Shown here: positions 32,132 to 41,022 of the stretch, piece by piece
Position numbering within the stretch: position 1 is the first letter of the stretch
Layout: every line of letters starts with the position of its first letter
Source of the DNA: Sphaerisporangium siamense
Lineage (GTDB): Bacteria; Actinomycetota; Actinomycetes; Streptosporangiales; Streptosporangiaceae
Reading direction: 5' to 3'
Length of the DNA stretch: 64,000 nucleotides
Assembly (NCBI RefSeq): GCF_014205275.1
Contig: NZ_JACHND010000001.1
Location: 1,736,001 to 1,800,000, forward strand
Made by a program: the position numbers and the translations under genes
The notes under the pieces: model-generated
Seen by the model: the letters and a program-made list of their open reading frames with translations, nothing else
The model's database searches: none
Told to the model about the DNA's origin: nothing

Positions 32132-33058
32132 TCAGTCGACGATGATCTGGAAGTTGAGCGGCCGGCCTCCGGGGAACGCGACCCGTCCCGCTCCGTCCAT
32201 CATCTTGAACCGCACGTAGCACAAGCCTGGGTTCCTCGGCGTGGTGATGTCGGTCCGGACGTCGACGATCTCTCCGGGGCGCGTGTCGCCGATAGGGACG
32301 TCGGAGATGGTCTGGCACTGATCAGGTCGCTGCGGGAGGTCGAGACGGTGCAACGAATAGCCCTTCCAGTGCACGGTCCCGGCGTTCTTGAGCCGCCACA
32401 CCTTGGTCTTGGTCTGGCCGGGACCGACGCGCGTGCAGTCGGGGAGCGTGATGTCCCCGATGAACGTCGCCGAATCACCCTCGTGCGCGGGCGGCGCCCA
32501 CGGCGGGTTGGTCGGGCGCACCGGGCAGTCGGCCGCCGACAGCGTGGTCTCCGATGAACTGCCGGACGGTTCCGGGCCGCGCCCGTCGGTCGCGGAGCCG
32601 CGGTTGACGAGCACCGCGACGACGACCGCGGCCCCTATGCCGACGGCCGCCGTCGCGAACACGGCCACGGCCGCGCGGGTCGGCCGCGCTCGCCTCCGGC
32701 CCCCCGGCGCGGGGGGAACCGGCTGGTCGTCGCCCGCGATCTCGTCGGGCGGGGACGGCGCCACCAGGGGCTCCGCGCGCAGTGAAGAGTCTCCGGCCGA
32801 TCTGACCGCCAGGTTCGCCCTCTCCCAGCGTTCGCGGTACGCGGCCGGGTCCCCGTCGCACGCCTTGACGAACTCGACGGTGGTCTCCCAGCTCGGGAGC
32901 CGGTTCCCTTTCGTGGCTTCGTGCAATGTGGTGTGCGAGATCGCCCCCGACCGGCCGGACATCTCCCGGAAAGGTGGGTTACCGACTGATTTGCGGAGTT
33001 CTCGCAGCGCCGCCGCGAAGTCCTCGATGGCCTCCGCCCGTGCAGGCATGTCGTCCAC
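32132..33058 (-). CDS. Membrane-anchored HTH protein with extracellular NBR1-type Ig domain
   Basis: A 308-residue protein from GTG 33056-33058 (ATG 33047-33049 possible). Residues ~10-85 form an XRE-like HTH (EMSGRSGAISHTTLHEATKGNRLPSWETTVEFVKACDG). A Pro-rich linker precedes a single membrane helix (~128-152, AVAVFATAAVGIGAAVVVAV). The outer part (~185-308) has WRLKNAGTVHWKGYSLHRL and PGEIVDVRTDITTPRNPG, matching NBR1-Ig-like domains seen in bacteria. It may relay a surface signal to transcription, but no target is evident. Confidence 0.75.
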   Translation of the reverse strand: MDDMPARAEAIEDFAAALRELRKSVGNPPFREMSGRSGAISHTTLHEATKGNRLPSWETTVEFVKACDGDPAAYRERWERANLAVRSAGDSSLRAEPLVAPSPPDEIAGDDQPVPPAPGGRRRARPTRAAVAVFATAAVGIGAAVVVAVLVNRGSATDGRGPEPSGSSSETTLSAADCPVRPTNPPWAPPAHEGDSATFIGDITLPDCTRVGPGQTKTKVWRLKNAGTVHWKGYSLHRLDLPQRPDQCQTISDVPIGDTRPGEIVDVRTDITTPRNPGLCYVRFKMMDGAGRVAFPGGRPLNFQIIVD

Positions 33059-33141
33059 CGGGCGAAGCTAACAGCGCCCACGGTGTTCACTCAAGTCGGT
33101 GTCGTCAGGGACGCGCCCGGCTCGTTCGCGATGAAAGTGCT

Positions 33142-33912
33142 TCACGCGTCCCATCGCCGATATGTGAGCATGGCCAGGGCGATCAGGACAATGGTCCAGG
33201 CGGTGAGCACCAGTGCGCCGTGCGCCGGAGTCACCGCGCCCGTGCCGCCGGACACGGGGAACCCCATGGCGAGGCCGGCCGTGTCGGGGAGATATCTCGC
33301 CGCCTGCGTCCGGTCGCGCAGGAGCGGGCCGACGATGAAGTAGTAAGCCTGGAGCATGACGACCGCCGCCAGGGTCCGGCGTACCAAGGCGCCGACGGCC
33401 GCGCTGAGCAAGGTCGTGAGCGTGAGGTACGCGGTCACGCCGATGAGCGCGCGGGCGAGGTGACCCGGGGACACGGGCGCGGCCGTGCCGCCGAGCACGC
33501 CGGCCGTGACGACTCCGGACGTGACCGTGGCCGCGGCCGCGGGGAGCACGACGATCGCCAGTGCCAGGTGCTTGGCGGTGAGCTGGAGGGTGCGGCGGGG
33601 CATCGCGGTCAGCGTCGTGCGGATCTGGCCGCCGGTGTACTCGGAACAGGCGGCCAGAACGCCGAGGACGACGAAGCCGGCCTGGGCGTAGCCGACCGAG
33701 GCCAGGCCGACGTCGAGGGCGCCGCGCGCGCCGGTCGAGCCGCCGCGCCCGGCGGTGGCGAGCGCGGCCGACAGGAGCAGGTTCACGACCAGAGTGCCCG
33801 CGAGCGTGTGCCAGGCCGCCGGAAGGGACATGAGCTTCGACAGCTCCGCGGCCAGTGCCTGTGCCGCTTCCCGGCCACGGGTACGCGTCGCCGGCGTGGG
33901 GACGGCGGTCAC
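33142..33912 (-). CDS. ABC-2 type permease
   Basis: A 256-residue protein with about six hydrophobic segments and the ABC-2 pattern AACSEYTGGQIRTTLTAMPRRT after the second helix. The GTG start overlaps the stop of the upstream permease (GTGA). With the next two genes it makes an exporter of the type controlled by two-component systems, often for antibiotics or peptides. It resembles its neighbour permease, so the two probably form a heterodimer. Confidence 0.85.
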   Translation of the reverse strand: MTAVPTPATRTRGREAAQALAAELSKLMSLPAAWHTLAGTLVVNLLLSAALATAGRGGSTGARGALDVGLASVGYAQAGFVVLGVLAACSEYTGGQIRTTLTAMPRRTLQLTAKHLALAIVVLPAAAATVTSGVVTAGVLGGTAAPVSPGHLARALIGVTAYLTLTTLLSAAVGALVRRTLAAVVMLQAYYFIVGPLLRDRTQAARYLPDTAGLAMGFPVSGGTGAVTPAHGALVLTAWTIVLIALAMLTYRRWDA

Positions 33913-34661
33913 GCGTCCCTCCGGATGAACACGAGCGCGGCGATCCCGAGCAGGCCGGCCACCCAGGCGGCCATGACCAGGCCGCCGGTGAGCGGGCTGA
34001 TCTCCACCGTGTCCCGCGCGAGTTTCCTGACGAACATACGGCTCCCCGCCAGGTCGGGCAGGTAGTTCGCCAGCGGCGTGACCTTGGTGAGGAGGTAGGT
34101 GACGGAGACGACCGAGGTGTTCGCGATGAGGACGGCCAGCGGAACGACCCCGTGGCGGGCGAGCACGGTGATCCCGGAGGAGAGGAGCGCCGTGCCCACC
34201 CAGTAGAAGACCACACCGGCCAGCCGCGGGACATCCTCCACGCCCAGGGCGGGGGCGTGCTCACCGAGCACGAACCGGACGGCGCCCATGGTGGCGACCA
34301 CCGCGACGACCGCGAGCAGCGCGCCGGCGATCGCGACCGCGGACATCTTCGCGAGCAGCAACCTGAGCCGGGAGGGCACCACGGTCAGGCTGGTCGTGAT
34401 CTGGCGTCCGCCGCCGAGTTCCGCGCTCTCGGTGACGTACTCGCTGCTGACGGCGACGACGCCGAGGACGATCACCCCCACCACGCCGAACGCCAGCTCG
34501 TAGTAGCCGGTGTTGGTCCCGGCCGGTTCGACGGTCGCGCCGCGGGCCGCGGCGGAGTTCATCACGGCGATCAGGCTCGGCAGGAGCACCCCCACCGCCG
34601 CCGCGATCCACACCGCCGGCAACGAGGCGAGCTTCGACGCCTCCGCCGCGAGCGCCCTCAT
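33909..34661 (-). CDS. ABC-2 type permease (paralogue of the next gene)
   Basis: A 250-residue protein with about six membrane helices and SSEYVTESAELGGGRQITTSLTVVPSR, the same loop motif as in the gene at 33.1 kb. ATG overlaps the ATPase stop (ATGA). It is the central gene of a three-gene ATPase-permease-permease operon. Confidence 0.85.
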   Translation of the reverse strand: MRALAAEASKLASLPAVWIAAAVGVLLPSLIAVMNSAAARGATVEPAGTNTGYYELAFGVVGVIVLGVVAVSSEYVTESAELGGGRQITTSLTVVPSRLRLLLAKMSAVAIAGALLAVVAVVATMGAVRFVLGEHAPALGVEDVPRLAGVVFYWVGTALLSSGITVLARHGVVPLAVLIANTSVVSVTYLLTKVTPLANYLPDLAGSRMFVRKLARDTVEISPLTGGLVMAAWVAGLLGIAALVFIRRDA

Positions 34662-35368
34662 CGTGGTCCTCCGTCACCGGTGGTGAGGGCGAAGAACGCG
34701 TCCTCAAGGGTGCGGTACGCGCCGGTGACCTCGGCGAGGGTGCCGTCCGCGACGATCACCCCCTTGTCGATGACCACGACGTCGTCCACGGTCTCCGCCA
34801 GCTCGCCCATCAGGTGGCTGGACAGCAGCACGGTGCGGCCGGACGCGGCGCGTTCGCGAAGGAAGGTTCTGATCCACCGGATGCCCTCGGGGTCCAGCCC
34901 GTTCACCGGCTCGTCCAGGACCAGGATCCGCGGGTCGCCGAGCAGGGCCGTCGCCAGCGCGAGGCGACGCCCCATGCCCAGCGAGTAACCCCCGGTCCGC
35001 TTCGACGCGGCGTGCGTCAGCCCGACGGTTTCGAGCACTTCGCCGACGCGCGCACGCGGCAGTCCGGCCGAACGGGCCACCCACCGCAGGTGCGCCCGGC
35101 CGGTGCGCGCCCGGTGCGCGCCGGAGCCGTCCAGCACGGCCCCGACCGTGGTGAGCGGGTCACGCAGCCGCGCGAACGGGACACCGTCGATGAGCGCCGT
35201 CCCGGACGTCGCCCGGTCCAGGCCCAGCAGAACGCGCAGCGTGGAGCTCTTGCCCGCACCGTTCGGGCCGAGGAATCCGGTCACTCTCCCGGGGCGGGCC
35301 CGGAAACTGATGCCGGCCAGGATCTCTTGGGAGCCTCGCCGCTTGACGAGGTTCTCGATCGTCAGCAT
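34658..35368 (-). CDS. ABC exporter ATPase
   Basis: ATG 35366-35368 gives 236 residues. Walker A GPNGAGKSS, signature-like YSLGMGRRLALA (LSGGQ replaced by YSLGM, common in this exporter class), Walker B ILVLDEPVNGLD and H-loop LLSSHLMGEL are visible. It is divergent from the histidine kinase/response regulator pair (131 nt between them), a classic arrangement in which the pair induces the exporter. Confidence 0.9.
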   Translation of the reverse strand: MLTIENLVKRRGSQEILAGISFRARPGRVTGFLGPNGAGKSSTLRVLLGLDRATSGTALIDGVPFARLRDPLTTVGAVLDGSGAHRARTGRAHLRWVARSAGLPRARVGEVLETVGLTHAASKRTGGYSLGMGRRLALATALLGDPRILVLDEPVNGLDPEGIRWIRTFLRERAASGRTVLLSSHLMGELAETVDDVVVIDKGVIVADGTLAEVTGAYRTLEDAFFALTTGDGGPR

Positions 35369-35499
35369 GCGCACAAGCGAACCCGGTCCTGACCTCCGGT
35401 TCATCGGGCCGGAGACCGGACCGGGGCGCGCGGCTCGGACCGGGGTCTCTCAGACCCTGGACCGATGCGCCGCCCGCAGGCACGTCCTAGGATCCCAGC

Positions 35500-36354
35500 G
35501 TGGAGGTCGACGAGGTACTTCCAAGGCGCGCGCGGCGGGTCTGGCCGCCGGCCATCGCCCTCAACGTCGTGCTCCTGCTCGTCCTCCTCTCGGTCGGCGG
35601 CGGGGGCGGCGCCGCGTTCGTCGTCCCGGTCGTCATCGCGGCTCTGGCGCTGACGGCCACCGTGTGGGCGATGGTGCGCGCCCGCCGGCAGCGGATCGCC
35701 TACGAGGCGCGGCTGACGGCCTGGGCCGGCGAACGCGCCGCACAGGCCGAGCGCCTCCGGATCGCGCGTGAGCTGCACGACATCGTCTCCCATGGCCTGG
35801 GCCTGATCACCGTCCGGGCGAGTACGGCGCGCCACCTCGGCACGGCGGACGACGGCGCCGCGGCGCTGTCGGACGTCGAGCGCATCGGACGGGAGACCAC
35901 GACGGAGTTGCGCCGCATGCTCAACGTGCTGCGCGACCCGACCGGTGCGACGGCACCCCTGCAGCCCGCGGAAACCCTCCAAGACCTGCCGGCCATCGTC
36001 AGGGACGCCGAGCAGGCGGGCCCGTCCGTCACCGTCAGGCTGGACGAGGTCGACGACCTCAGCCCCGGGGCGCAGCTCGCGGTCTGCTCCGTCGTGCGGG
36101 AAGCCCTCACGAACACCGCCCGGCACGCCGGGCCCACCGGCGCGAGCGTGCACGTCCGCCGGGACGGCGACTGGATCGTCACGAGCGTCCACGACGAGGG
36201 TCCCGTGGACGGGTGGACGCCTCACCCCGGAGCCGGGCGCGGGATCGAAGGGCTCAGGGAACGCGTCACCGCGATCGGCGGAACCCTCCGCGCCGAGCAC
36301 GTCGAGAACGGCTTCCGCGTCACCGCCCGCATTCCCGAGGCCCGGCCGTCGTGA
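35500..36354 (+). CDS. NarL-type sensor histidine kinase
   Basis: GTG 35500 after AGGA gives 284 residues. Two membrane helices (~18-33 and 42-62) with almost no external loop indicate an intramembrane sensor. H93 in RELHDIVSHGL is the phosphoacceptor (HisKA_3); the N-box is REALTNTARHAG and the G-region GAGRGIEGLRERV. Its partner regulator overlaps by 4 nt. It probably senses membrane stress or a ligand handled by the divergent exporter. Confidence 0.9.
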   Translation: MEVDEVLPRRARRVWPPAIALNVVLLLVLLSVGGGGGAAFVVPVVIAALALTATVWAMVRARRQRIAYEARLTAWAGERAAQAERLRIARELHDIVSHGLGLITVRASTARHLGTADDGAAALSDVERIGRETTTELRRMLNVLRDPTGATAPLQPAETLQDLPAIVRDAEQAGPSVTVRLDEVDDLSPGAQLAVCSVVREALTNTARHAGPTGASVHVRRDGDWIVTSVHDEGPVDGWTPHPGAGRGIEGLRERVTAIGGTLRAEHVENGFRVTARIPEARPS

Positions 36355-37025
36355 ACGATCCCGCGTCCCCCATCCGCGTCGTCATCGCCGACGACCAGCC
36401 GCTGCTGCGCCACAGCCTCGCCGCCGTCATCGACGCCACGGACGGTATGACGGTGGTCGGCGAGGCCGGGACCGGCGCCGAGGCGGTCAGGCTCAGCGCC
36501 GAGACACGTCCCGACGTCGTGCTCATGGACGTGCGCATGCCCGGCACCGACGGAATCGCGGCCACCCGCGGTATCACGTCCGGCGCGGGCGGGGCATGGG
36601 TGAAGGTCGTCGTGCTGACGATGTTCGAGCTCGACGAGTACGTCCGCGCGGCCCTCCAGGCCGGCGCCAGTGGTTTCCTCCTCAAGGATTCCCACCCCGA
36701 CCAGCTCCTCGACGCGATCCGCCGTGTTCATCGCGGCGAATCGCTGTTCGCGCCGCGCGTCCTCACCCGCCTCATCGCGGCTTACATGGCCGGGCCCACG
36801 GGCGGCAGACCGGTCGGCCTGGAGGTCCTGACCGAGCGGGAGACCGAGGTCCTGGCCCTGGTCGGTCGTGGCCTGTCCAATGGTGAGATCGCGGCGAGGC
36901 TCACCATCTCGATCAAGACCGTGAAGACACATGTCGGCAACCTGCTGAGCAAACTCCAGGCACGAGATCGCGCGCACCTCGTCATCGCGGCCTACGAGAG
37001 CGACCTCGTCCGGTCGTCCCGCTAG
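36351..37025 (+). CDS. NarL/LuxR-type response regulator
   Basis: GTG 36351 overlaps the kinase stop (GTGA). The 224-residue protein has a receiver domain with D60 (VVLMDVRMPG) as the phosphorylation site and a C-terminal LuxR HTH (LTERETEVLALVGRGLSNGEIAARLTISIKTVKTHV). Likely target: the exporter operon immediately upstream in the opposite direction. Confidence 0.93.
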   Translation: MNDPASPIRVVIADDQPLLRHSLAAVIDATDGMTVVGEAGTGAEAVRLSAETRPDVVLMDVRMPGTDGIAATRGITSGAGGAWVKVVVLTMFELDEYVRAALQAGASGFLLKDSHPDQLLDAIRRVHRGESLFAPRVLTRLIAAYMAGPTGGRPVGLEVLTERETEVLALVGRGLSNGEIAARLTISIKTVKTHVGNLLSKLQARDRAHLVIAAYESDLVRSSR

Positions 37026-37056
37026 ACGAGCGGAAAGGGGCGTCCTCTCCGGATTC

Positions 37057-37419
37057 CTAGGCCGCGTAGACCGGGGCCAGGTCGACGAATATGCGATAGT
37101 CCGAGATCAGGCCGTCGTCGCGGGTGTGCCAGATCGATATGGCCGGGACGCTGACGTCCTTGCCGTCGAGCCGGCGGTAGGTCACCTCGGTCTCGGCGAT
37201 GGTGTCGGCGTCCACCTGCCAGTTCCTGACGACGCGATGCCGCAGGCCGCCGATGGTGGAGAAGAACGTCCGCAAGCCGGCGGTGATGGCCGCACGTCCC
37301 GCCAGCGGTTCGGCGTTGCCGAACACCAACGTGGCGTCGTCCGCCAGTAATCGCGTGAACTCCTCGGGGTCGAACGTGTCGACCGCCCGAAAAACGCGCC
37401 GCGCCACATCGTCGCTCAT
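37057..37419 (-). CDS. SnoaL-like NTF2-fold protein
   Basis: ATG 37417-37419 gives 120 residues with the SnoaL-like order: FRAVDTFDPEEFTRLLADDATLVFGN, a central strand-helix segment, and TEVTYRRLDGKDVSVPAISIWHTRDDGLISDYRIFVDLAPV. The ligand is unknown. It is transcribed toward the response regulator and appears monocistronic. Confidence 0.8.
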   Translation of the reverse strand: MSDDVARRVFRAVDTFDPEEFTRLLADDATLVFGNAEPLAGRAAITAGLRTFFSTIGGLRHRVVRNWQVDADTIAETEVTYRRLDGKDVSVPAISIWHTRDDGLISDYRIFVDLAPVYAA

Positions 37420-37588
37420 GGCCGCCCTTCCCGCCCAGCAGAGATCACTGGACGGGACGATACGGGCCGGATCGTGGCGTACAACTATCGCGAGGGTAGG
37501 AACGTCGTGGCCGGACCCCGCATCCTCACCTTCGGAGCCTGGCAAGGGCGTGTGCTATCAGGTCGTCGATTGGGGGTTCGGGGCTGGG

Positions 37589-38353
37589 TCAGAACGTGTG
37601 GGTGAGCTCGCGGACTATTAAGGTGCCGAGTTCGAGCAGGCGGGGGTGGGGCATGCGGGAGGTCGGGCCGGAGAGGGCGATGGAGCCGATGCATCTGCCG
37701 TTGTCGGTCAGAGGGGCGGCGACGCAGGAGGCGCCGACGAGGGTTTCGTCGAGGTCGAGGGCGAAGCCGGCGTCGCGGGCCTCCTCGACCCGTTGGCGCA
37801 GTTCCAGTGGCCCCTTGGGGGCGCGTTCCGTGCCGCCGGAGTAGTTCAGCGTGCCGAGGACCTCGTCGAGGGTGGCGCCGTCGAGCGTCGACAGGTAGGC
37901 CCTGCCGACCGCGGAGCAGTGGATGGGCCGTACGGTGCCGAGCCGCTCGCGGAGGGTGAGCACCTCCGATGAGGGCTGGTACTGGACGTAGACCATGTTG
38001 CCGCTGGCGGGGGCGGCGAAGAGCGAGGCTTCGCCGGACTCGGCGGTCAACCGCTTGAGCAGAGGCCCGACCCTCTCGATCAGCTGCTCGTGGGCGGGGT
38101 GGTTGACGATCAGCCCGTAGAACCGCTCCGGGCGGATGGTGAACTCCTTGGTGGCGTCGTCGCGGGTGACGTAACCGGCGTCCACGAGGTCGCCGAGAAT
38201 CCGCAGAGCGCTGCTGCGGTTCACGTTGACCAGCCGGCCCACCTCGGCCGCCGTCGCCGGCTTGGTGGCCAGTTGTTCGAGAACCATGAGGCCGCGCCTG
38301 ATGTGCGACATGTTCCCGAGGTCGCCGTTGTCCCGCGATCGCTTCTCTGGCAT
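37589..38353 (-). CDS. IclR-family transcriptional regulator
   Basis: A 254-residue protein: winged HTH (RRGLMVLEQLATKPATAAEVGRLVNVNRSSALRILGDLVDAGYV) and an IclR effector domain (LFAAPASGNMVYVQYQPSS; HCSAVGRAYLSTL; GASCVAAPLTDNGRCIGSIALSGP). IclR proteins sense catabolic intermediates. It is divergent from the ABC/amidohydrolase/BKACE operon, which it most likely controls through palindromes in the 277-nt intergenic region. Confidence 0.92.
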   Translation of the reverse strand: MPEKRSRDNGDLGNMSHIRRGLMVLEQLATKPATAAEVGRLVNVNRSSALRILGDLVDAGYVTRDDATKEFTIRPERFYGLIVNHPAHEQLIERVGPLLKRLTAESGEASLFAAPASGNMVYVQYQPSSEVLTLRERLGTVRPIHCSAVGRAYLSTLDGATLDEVLGTLNYSGGTERAPKGPLELRQRVEEARDAGFALDLDETLVGASCVAAPLTDNGRCIGSIALSGPTSRMPHPRLLELGTLIVRELTHTF

Positions 38354-38443
38354 AGAGATGATTCTCTCCTCACCAAGATCCTGGGCTGACCGTGTTCACG
38401 GAATCTTCGCAACGTGCCGTGGGATGTGCTCCGGCCTGACAGG

Positions 38444-38462
38444 TGTTGCGCTGCCGACAACA
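38444..38462. promoter_or_regulatory. Inverted repeat TGTTG-N9-CAACA near the IclR promoter
   Basis: TGTTG at 38444-38448 pairs with CAACA at 38458-38462. It lies ~90 nt upstream of the iclR-type gene, half-sites resembling the GTTGCA/TGCAAC operator beside the divergent operon. Possible autoregulatory site. Confidence 0.4.
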
Positions 38463-38555
38463 TAGCACGCGCCTATCGGGCCGGAAAGCGCTCCGGCCCA
38501 GCGGGATCGCACGCCCATAACCAGGACAAGTGTCGCTTTGTCGCCCAAGAACCCC

Positions 38556-38584
38556 TTGACATGCCATCCGAGGCTACCTAAGTT
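38556..38584 (+). promoter_or_regulatory. Sigma-70-type promoter of the catabolic operon
   Basis: TTGACA (38556-38561), 17-nt spacer, TAAGTT (38579-38584). The palindrome starting 12 nt downstream would cover the transcription start. Confidence 0.65.
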
Positions 38585-38595
38585 CAGCCATACGC

Positions 38596-38612
38596 GTTGC
38601 ATTGATTGCAAC
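38596..38612. promoter_or_regulatory. IclR-type operator palindrome GTTGCA-N5-TGCAAC
   Basis: A perfect 6+6 inverted repeat with TTGAT spacer, located between the -10 box and the first gene of the operon (start 38631). Position and symmetry fit a repressor site for the divergent IclR protein. Confidence 0.65.
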
Positions 38613-38630
38613 TTCCCCGAGGAGCTGAGT

Positions 38631-39785
38631 GTGTCCGAGGTGTCGGAGGGCGTCCGGGTCGTCGACCAGGTCGCGACGGGCGGTGAAGTTGAGTTGGACG
38701 GCCTGTCGAAGAGGTATGGAACGGTCGAGGCCGTGCGCGGTGTCTCGCTGAACATCCGTCGCGGCGAGTTCCTGGCGATCCTGGGGCCTTCCGGTGCGGG
38801 GAAGACGACGCTGCTCAACATGCTCACCGGCTTCGAGAAGCCCACGAGCGGCGCGATCCGGATCAACGGCAGGGACGTCGCGCGGCTGGCCCCGCACAAG
38901 CGCGGGATCGGCGTCGTGTTCCAGCACTACGCGCTGTTCAAGCACATGACCGTCGCCCAGAACGTGGGGTTCCCGCTGCGGATGCGGCGGATGCCGATGC
39001 GGGAACAGCGCGGCCACATCCAGCACGCCCTTGAGATGGTCAAGCTGGAGGGGTACGCGACCCGGTTCCCCGACCAGCTCTCCGGCGGCCAGCAGCAGCG
39101 GGTCGCGCTCGCCCGCGCCATCGTGTTCCGGCCGGCGCTGCTCCTCATGGACGAGCCGCTCGGCGCGCTCGACAAGCGGCTGCGCGAGCACATGCGCGTC
39201 GAGATCAAACGCCTCCAGCGCAACCTCGGCGCGACCGTCATCTACGTGACCCACGACCAGGGCGAGGCGCTCACGATGGCCGACCGGGTCGCGGTGATGA
39301 ACGACGGCGCCGTCGAGCAACTCGGGACGCCCACCGACCTGTACGAGAAGCCGGTCAGCGCCTTCGTCGCCGACTTCGTCGGCGAGACCAACTTCTTTCG
39401 CGGACGCACGGTTCTCGACGCCGACGGCCGGGTCCGCGTCGTTCTCGACGGCGACCGGCCGGGTCACCGCCGGGACGTGGAGAACGTGGCGTCACTCGAA
39501 CCCGATCGCGGTGTCGAGGTCGGCGTACGCCCGGAGCAGGTCTCGCTGCTGCCCATGGAGAGCGCCGACGCGGCCGTGCCGGGCACGGTGAGCGAGGTGC
39601 TGTACGAGGGCGCGACGGCCTTGCACGTCGTCGAGACGGCGATCGGGAACCTGAACGCGCGCCTCTCGCTCAAGAACCTCCACGAGACCCGATGGGCTGT
39701 GGGCGACAAGGTCGCCGTCCATTGGGACGCCCGGGCGGCACGGGGCTACCACGTCGCGGGCCAGGGTGCGTCCTCGTCCTCGTGA
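38631..39785 (+). CDS. PotA-like ABC ATPase
   Basis: GTG 38631 after GGAG gives 384 residues. Walker A GPSGAGKTT, Q-loop FQHYALFKH, signature LSGGQQQR, Walker B LLLMDEPLGALD, H-loop YVTHDQGEA, and a C-terminal TOBE domain (~290-375, VGVRPEQVSLLP). This is the spermidine/putrescine/iron type of importer ATPase. First gene of the IclR-controlled operon. Confidence 0.92.
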   Translation: MSEVSEGVRVVDQVATGGEVELDGLSKRYGTVEAVRGVSLNIRRGEFLAILGPSGAGKTTLLNMLTGFEKPTSGAIRINGRDVARLAPHKRGIGVVFQHYALFKHMTVAQNVGFPLRMRRMPMREQRGHIQHALEMVKLEGYATRFPDQLSGGQQQRVALARAIVFRPALLLMDEPLGALDKRLREHMRVEIKRLQRNLGATVIYVTHDQGEALTMADRVAVMNDGAVEQLGTPTDLYEKPVSAFVADFVGETNFFRGRTVLDADGRVRVVLDGDRPGHRRDVENVASLEPDRGVEVGVRPEQVSLLPMESADAAVPGTVSEVLYEGATALHVVETAIGNLNARLSLKNLHETRWAVGDKVAVHWDARAARGYHVAGQGASSSS

Positions 39786-39861
39786 CGTGACACCTCGGCT
39801 CAGGCTGCCGGCCAGGACTCCGGTCCGCGGCAGAGATCTGCAGGACAGAAAGGTACGGCTG

Positions 39862-40977
39862 ATGATGTTCTCCCGGAAGACCGTGCTGGGGGCGGTGGTG
39901 GCGGTCGGTACGCTGCTCACGACCGTCGCCTGCGGCAGCGGCAGCGGTGGCGGCTCAGGAGCGGGCTCCGCCGCCGGTACGGTCGTCGTCCCCGATCCCG
40001 GCGGCGACCTCGGCAAGGCGATGAAGAAGGCCTTCTTCGACCCGTTCGAGAAGAAGACGGGCATCGACGTCGTGCTCAGCCCCGGCGAGTTCGACGCCGC
40101 CGTCGTGCTCACGGGCGTCAAGGCCGGCGCCCCGGCCTTCGACCTGGTGAACATCAACGGCGCGGTGCTCCAGCGGTTCCGCGACGGCTCGGCGCTCGAA
40201 CCGGTCGACTACAAGCTCTGGCAGGCCGGCGTCCGCGACAAGATCGCCCCGGTGAAGGCGGCCGACGACTCGGTACCGGCCTACTACATCTCCGTCGTGC
40301 CGGCCTGGAGCACCGGCAAGCTCGGCGACAAGGCGCTGAACTCGTGGGCGGACTTCTGGGACGTCGCCAAGTTCCCCGGTAAGCGCACGCTCGCGCCGGG
40401 CTCCTGGGGCGCCGGCGGCGCGACGTTCGAGATCGCGGCGCTGGCCGACGGCGTGGCGCCGAAGGACCTCTACCCGATCGACTACGACCGGGCGTTCGCG
40501 AGCCTCGACCGGCTCAAGCCGAATCTGGTGAAGTACTGGGAGACCGGCGCCGAGCCCATCCAACTGCTCACCGGCGGTCAGGTGACGGTCGCCAGCGCGT
40601 GGAACGGCCGCGTCGCCGGCGCCAAGGACAAGGGCGCGCCGGTGGCCGGCACGTGGAACCAGTCGATCCTCCAGTACGACAACTGGGCGATCCTCAAGGG
40701 CGCCAAGAACGCGGCGAACGCGCAGAAGCTGCTGGCCTTCATGATGGAGTCCCAGCCCCAGGCGGAGTTCGCGAAGGCGATCACCTACTCGCCGGCGAAC
40801 TCGGCGGCCTTCGACCTTCTCCCCGCCGACCGTTCGGCCCTGCTGCCGACGTCCCCGGAGAACGTCGCGTCCGCCGTGACCCAGAACTACGACTGGTGGA
40901 CCGCCACCGCGCCGGGGACGGACAAGTCCAACGAGGAAGTCGCCATCGAGCGCTGGCAGGCGTGGGCCTCGAAGTAG
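39862..40977 (+). CDS. PotD-like substrate-binding lipoprotein
   Basis: ATG 39862 (or 39865) gives 371 residues. Lipobox LTTVAC, C24 modified, then a Gly/Ser linker. The mature domain has VPDPGGDLGKAMKKAFFDPFEKKTGI, SWADFWDVAKFPGKRTL, and VASAWNGRVA, typical of polyamine/opine-type binding proteins. It captures the organic cation or related substrate for the fused permease encoded next. Confidence 0.9.
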   Translation: MMFSRKTVLGAVVAVGTLLTTVACGSGSGGGSGAGSAAGTVVVPDPGGDLGKAMKKAFFDPFEKKTGIDVVLSPGEFDAAVVLTGVKAGAPAFDLVNINGAVLQRFRDGSALEPVDYKLWQAGVRDKIAPVKAADDSVPAYYISVVPAWSTGKLGDKALNSWADFWDVAKFPGKRTLAPGSWGAGGATFEIAALADGVAPKDLYPIDYDRAFASLDRLKPNLVKYWETGAEPIQLLTGGQVTVASAWNGRVAGAKDKGAPVAGTWNQSILQYDNWAILKGAKNAANAQKLLAFMMESQPQAEFAKAITYSPANSAAFDLLPADRSALLPTSPENVASAVTQNYDWWTATAPGTDKSNEEVAIERWQAWASK

Positions 40978-41022
40978 CCCACGACCCGCCTGCGATCAAG
41001 ACGACCTCGATCTAGGAGATCC

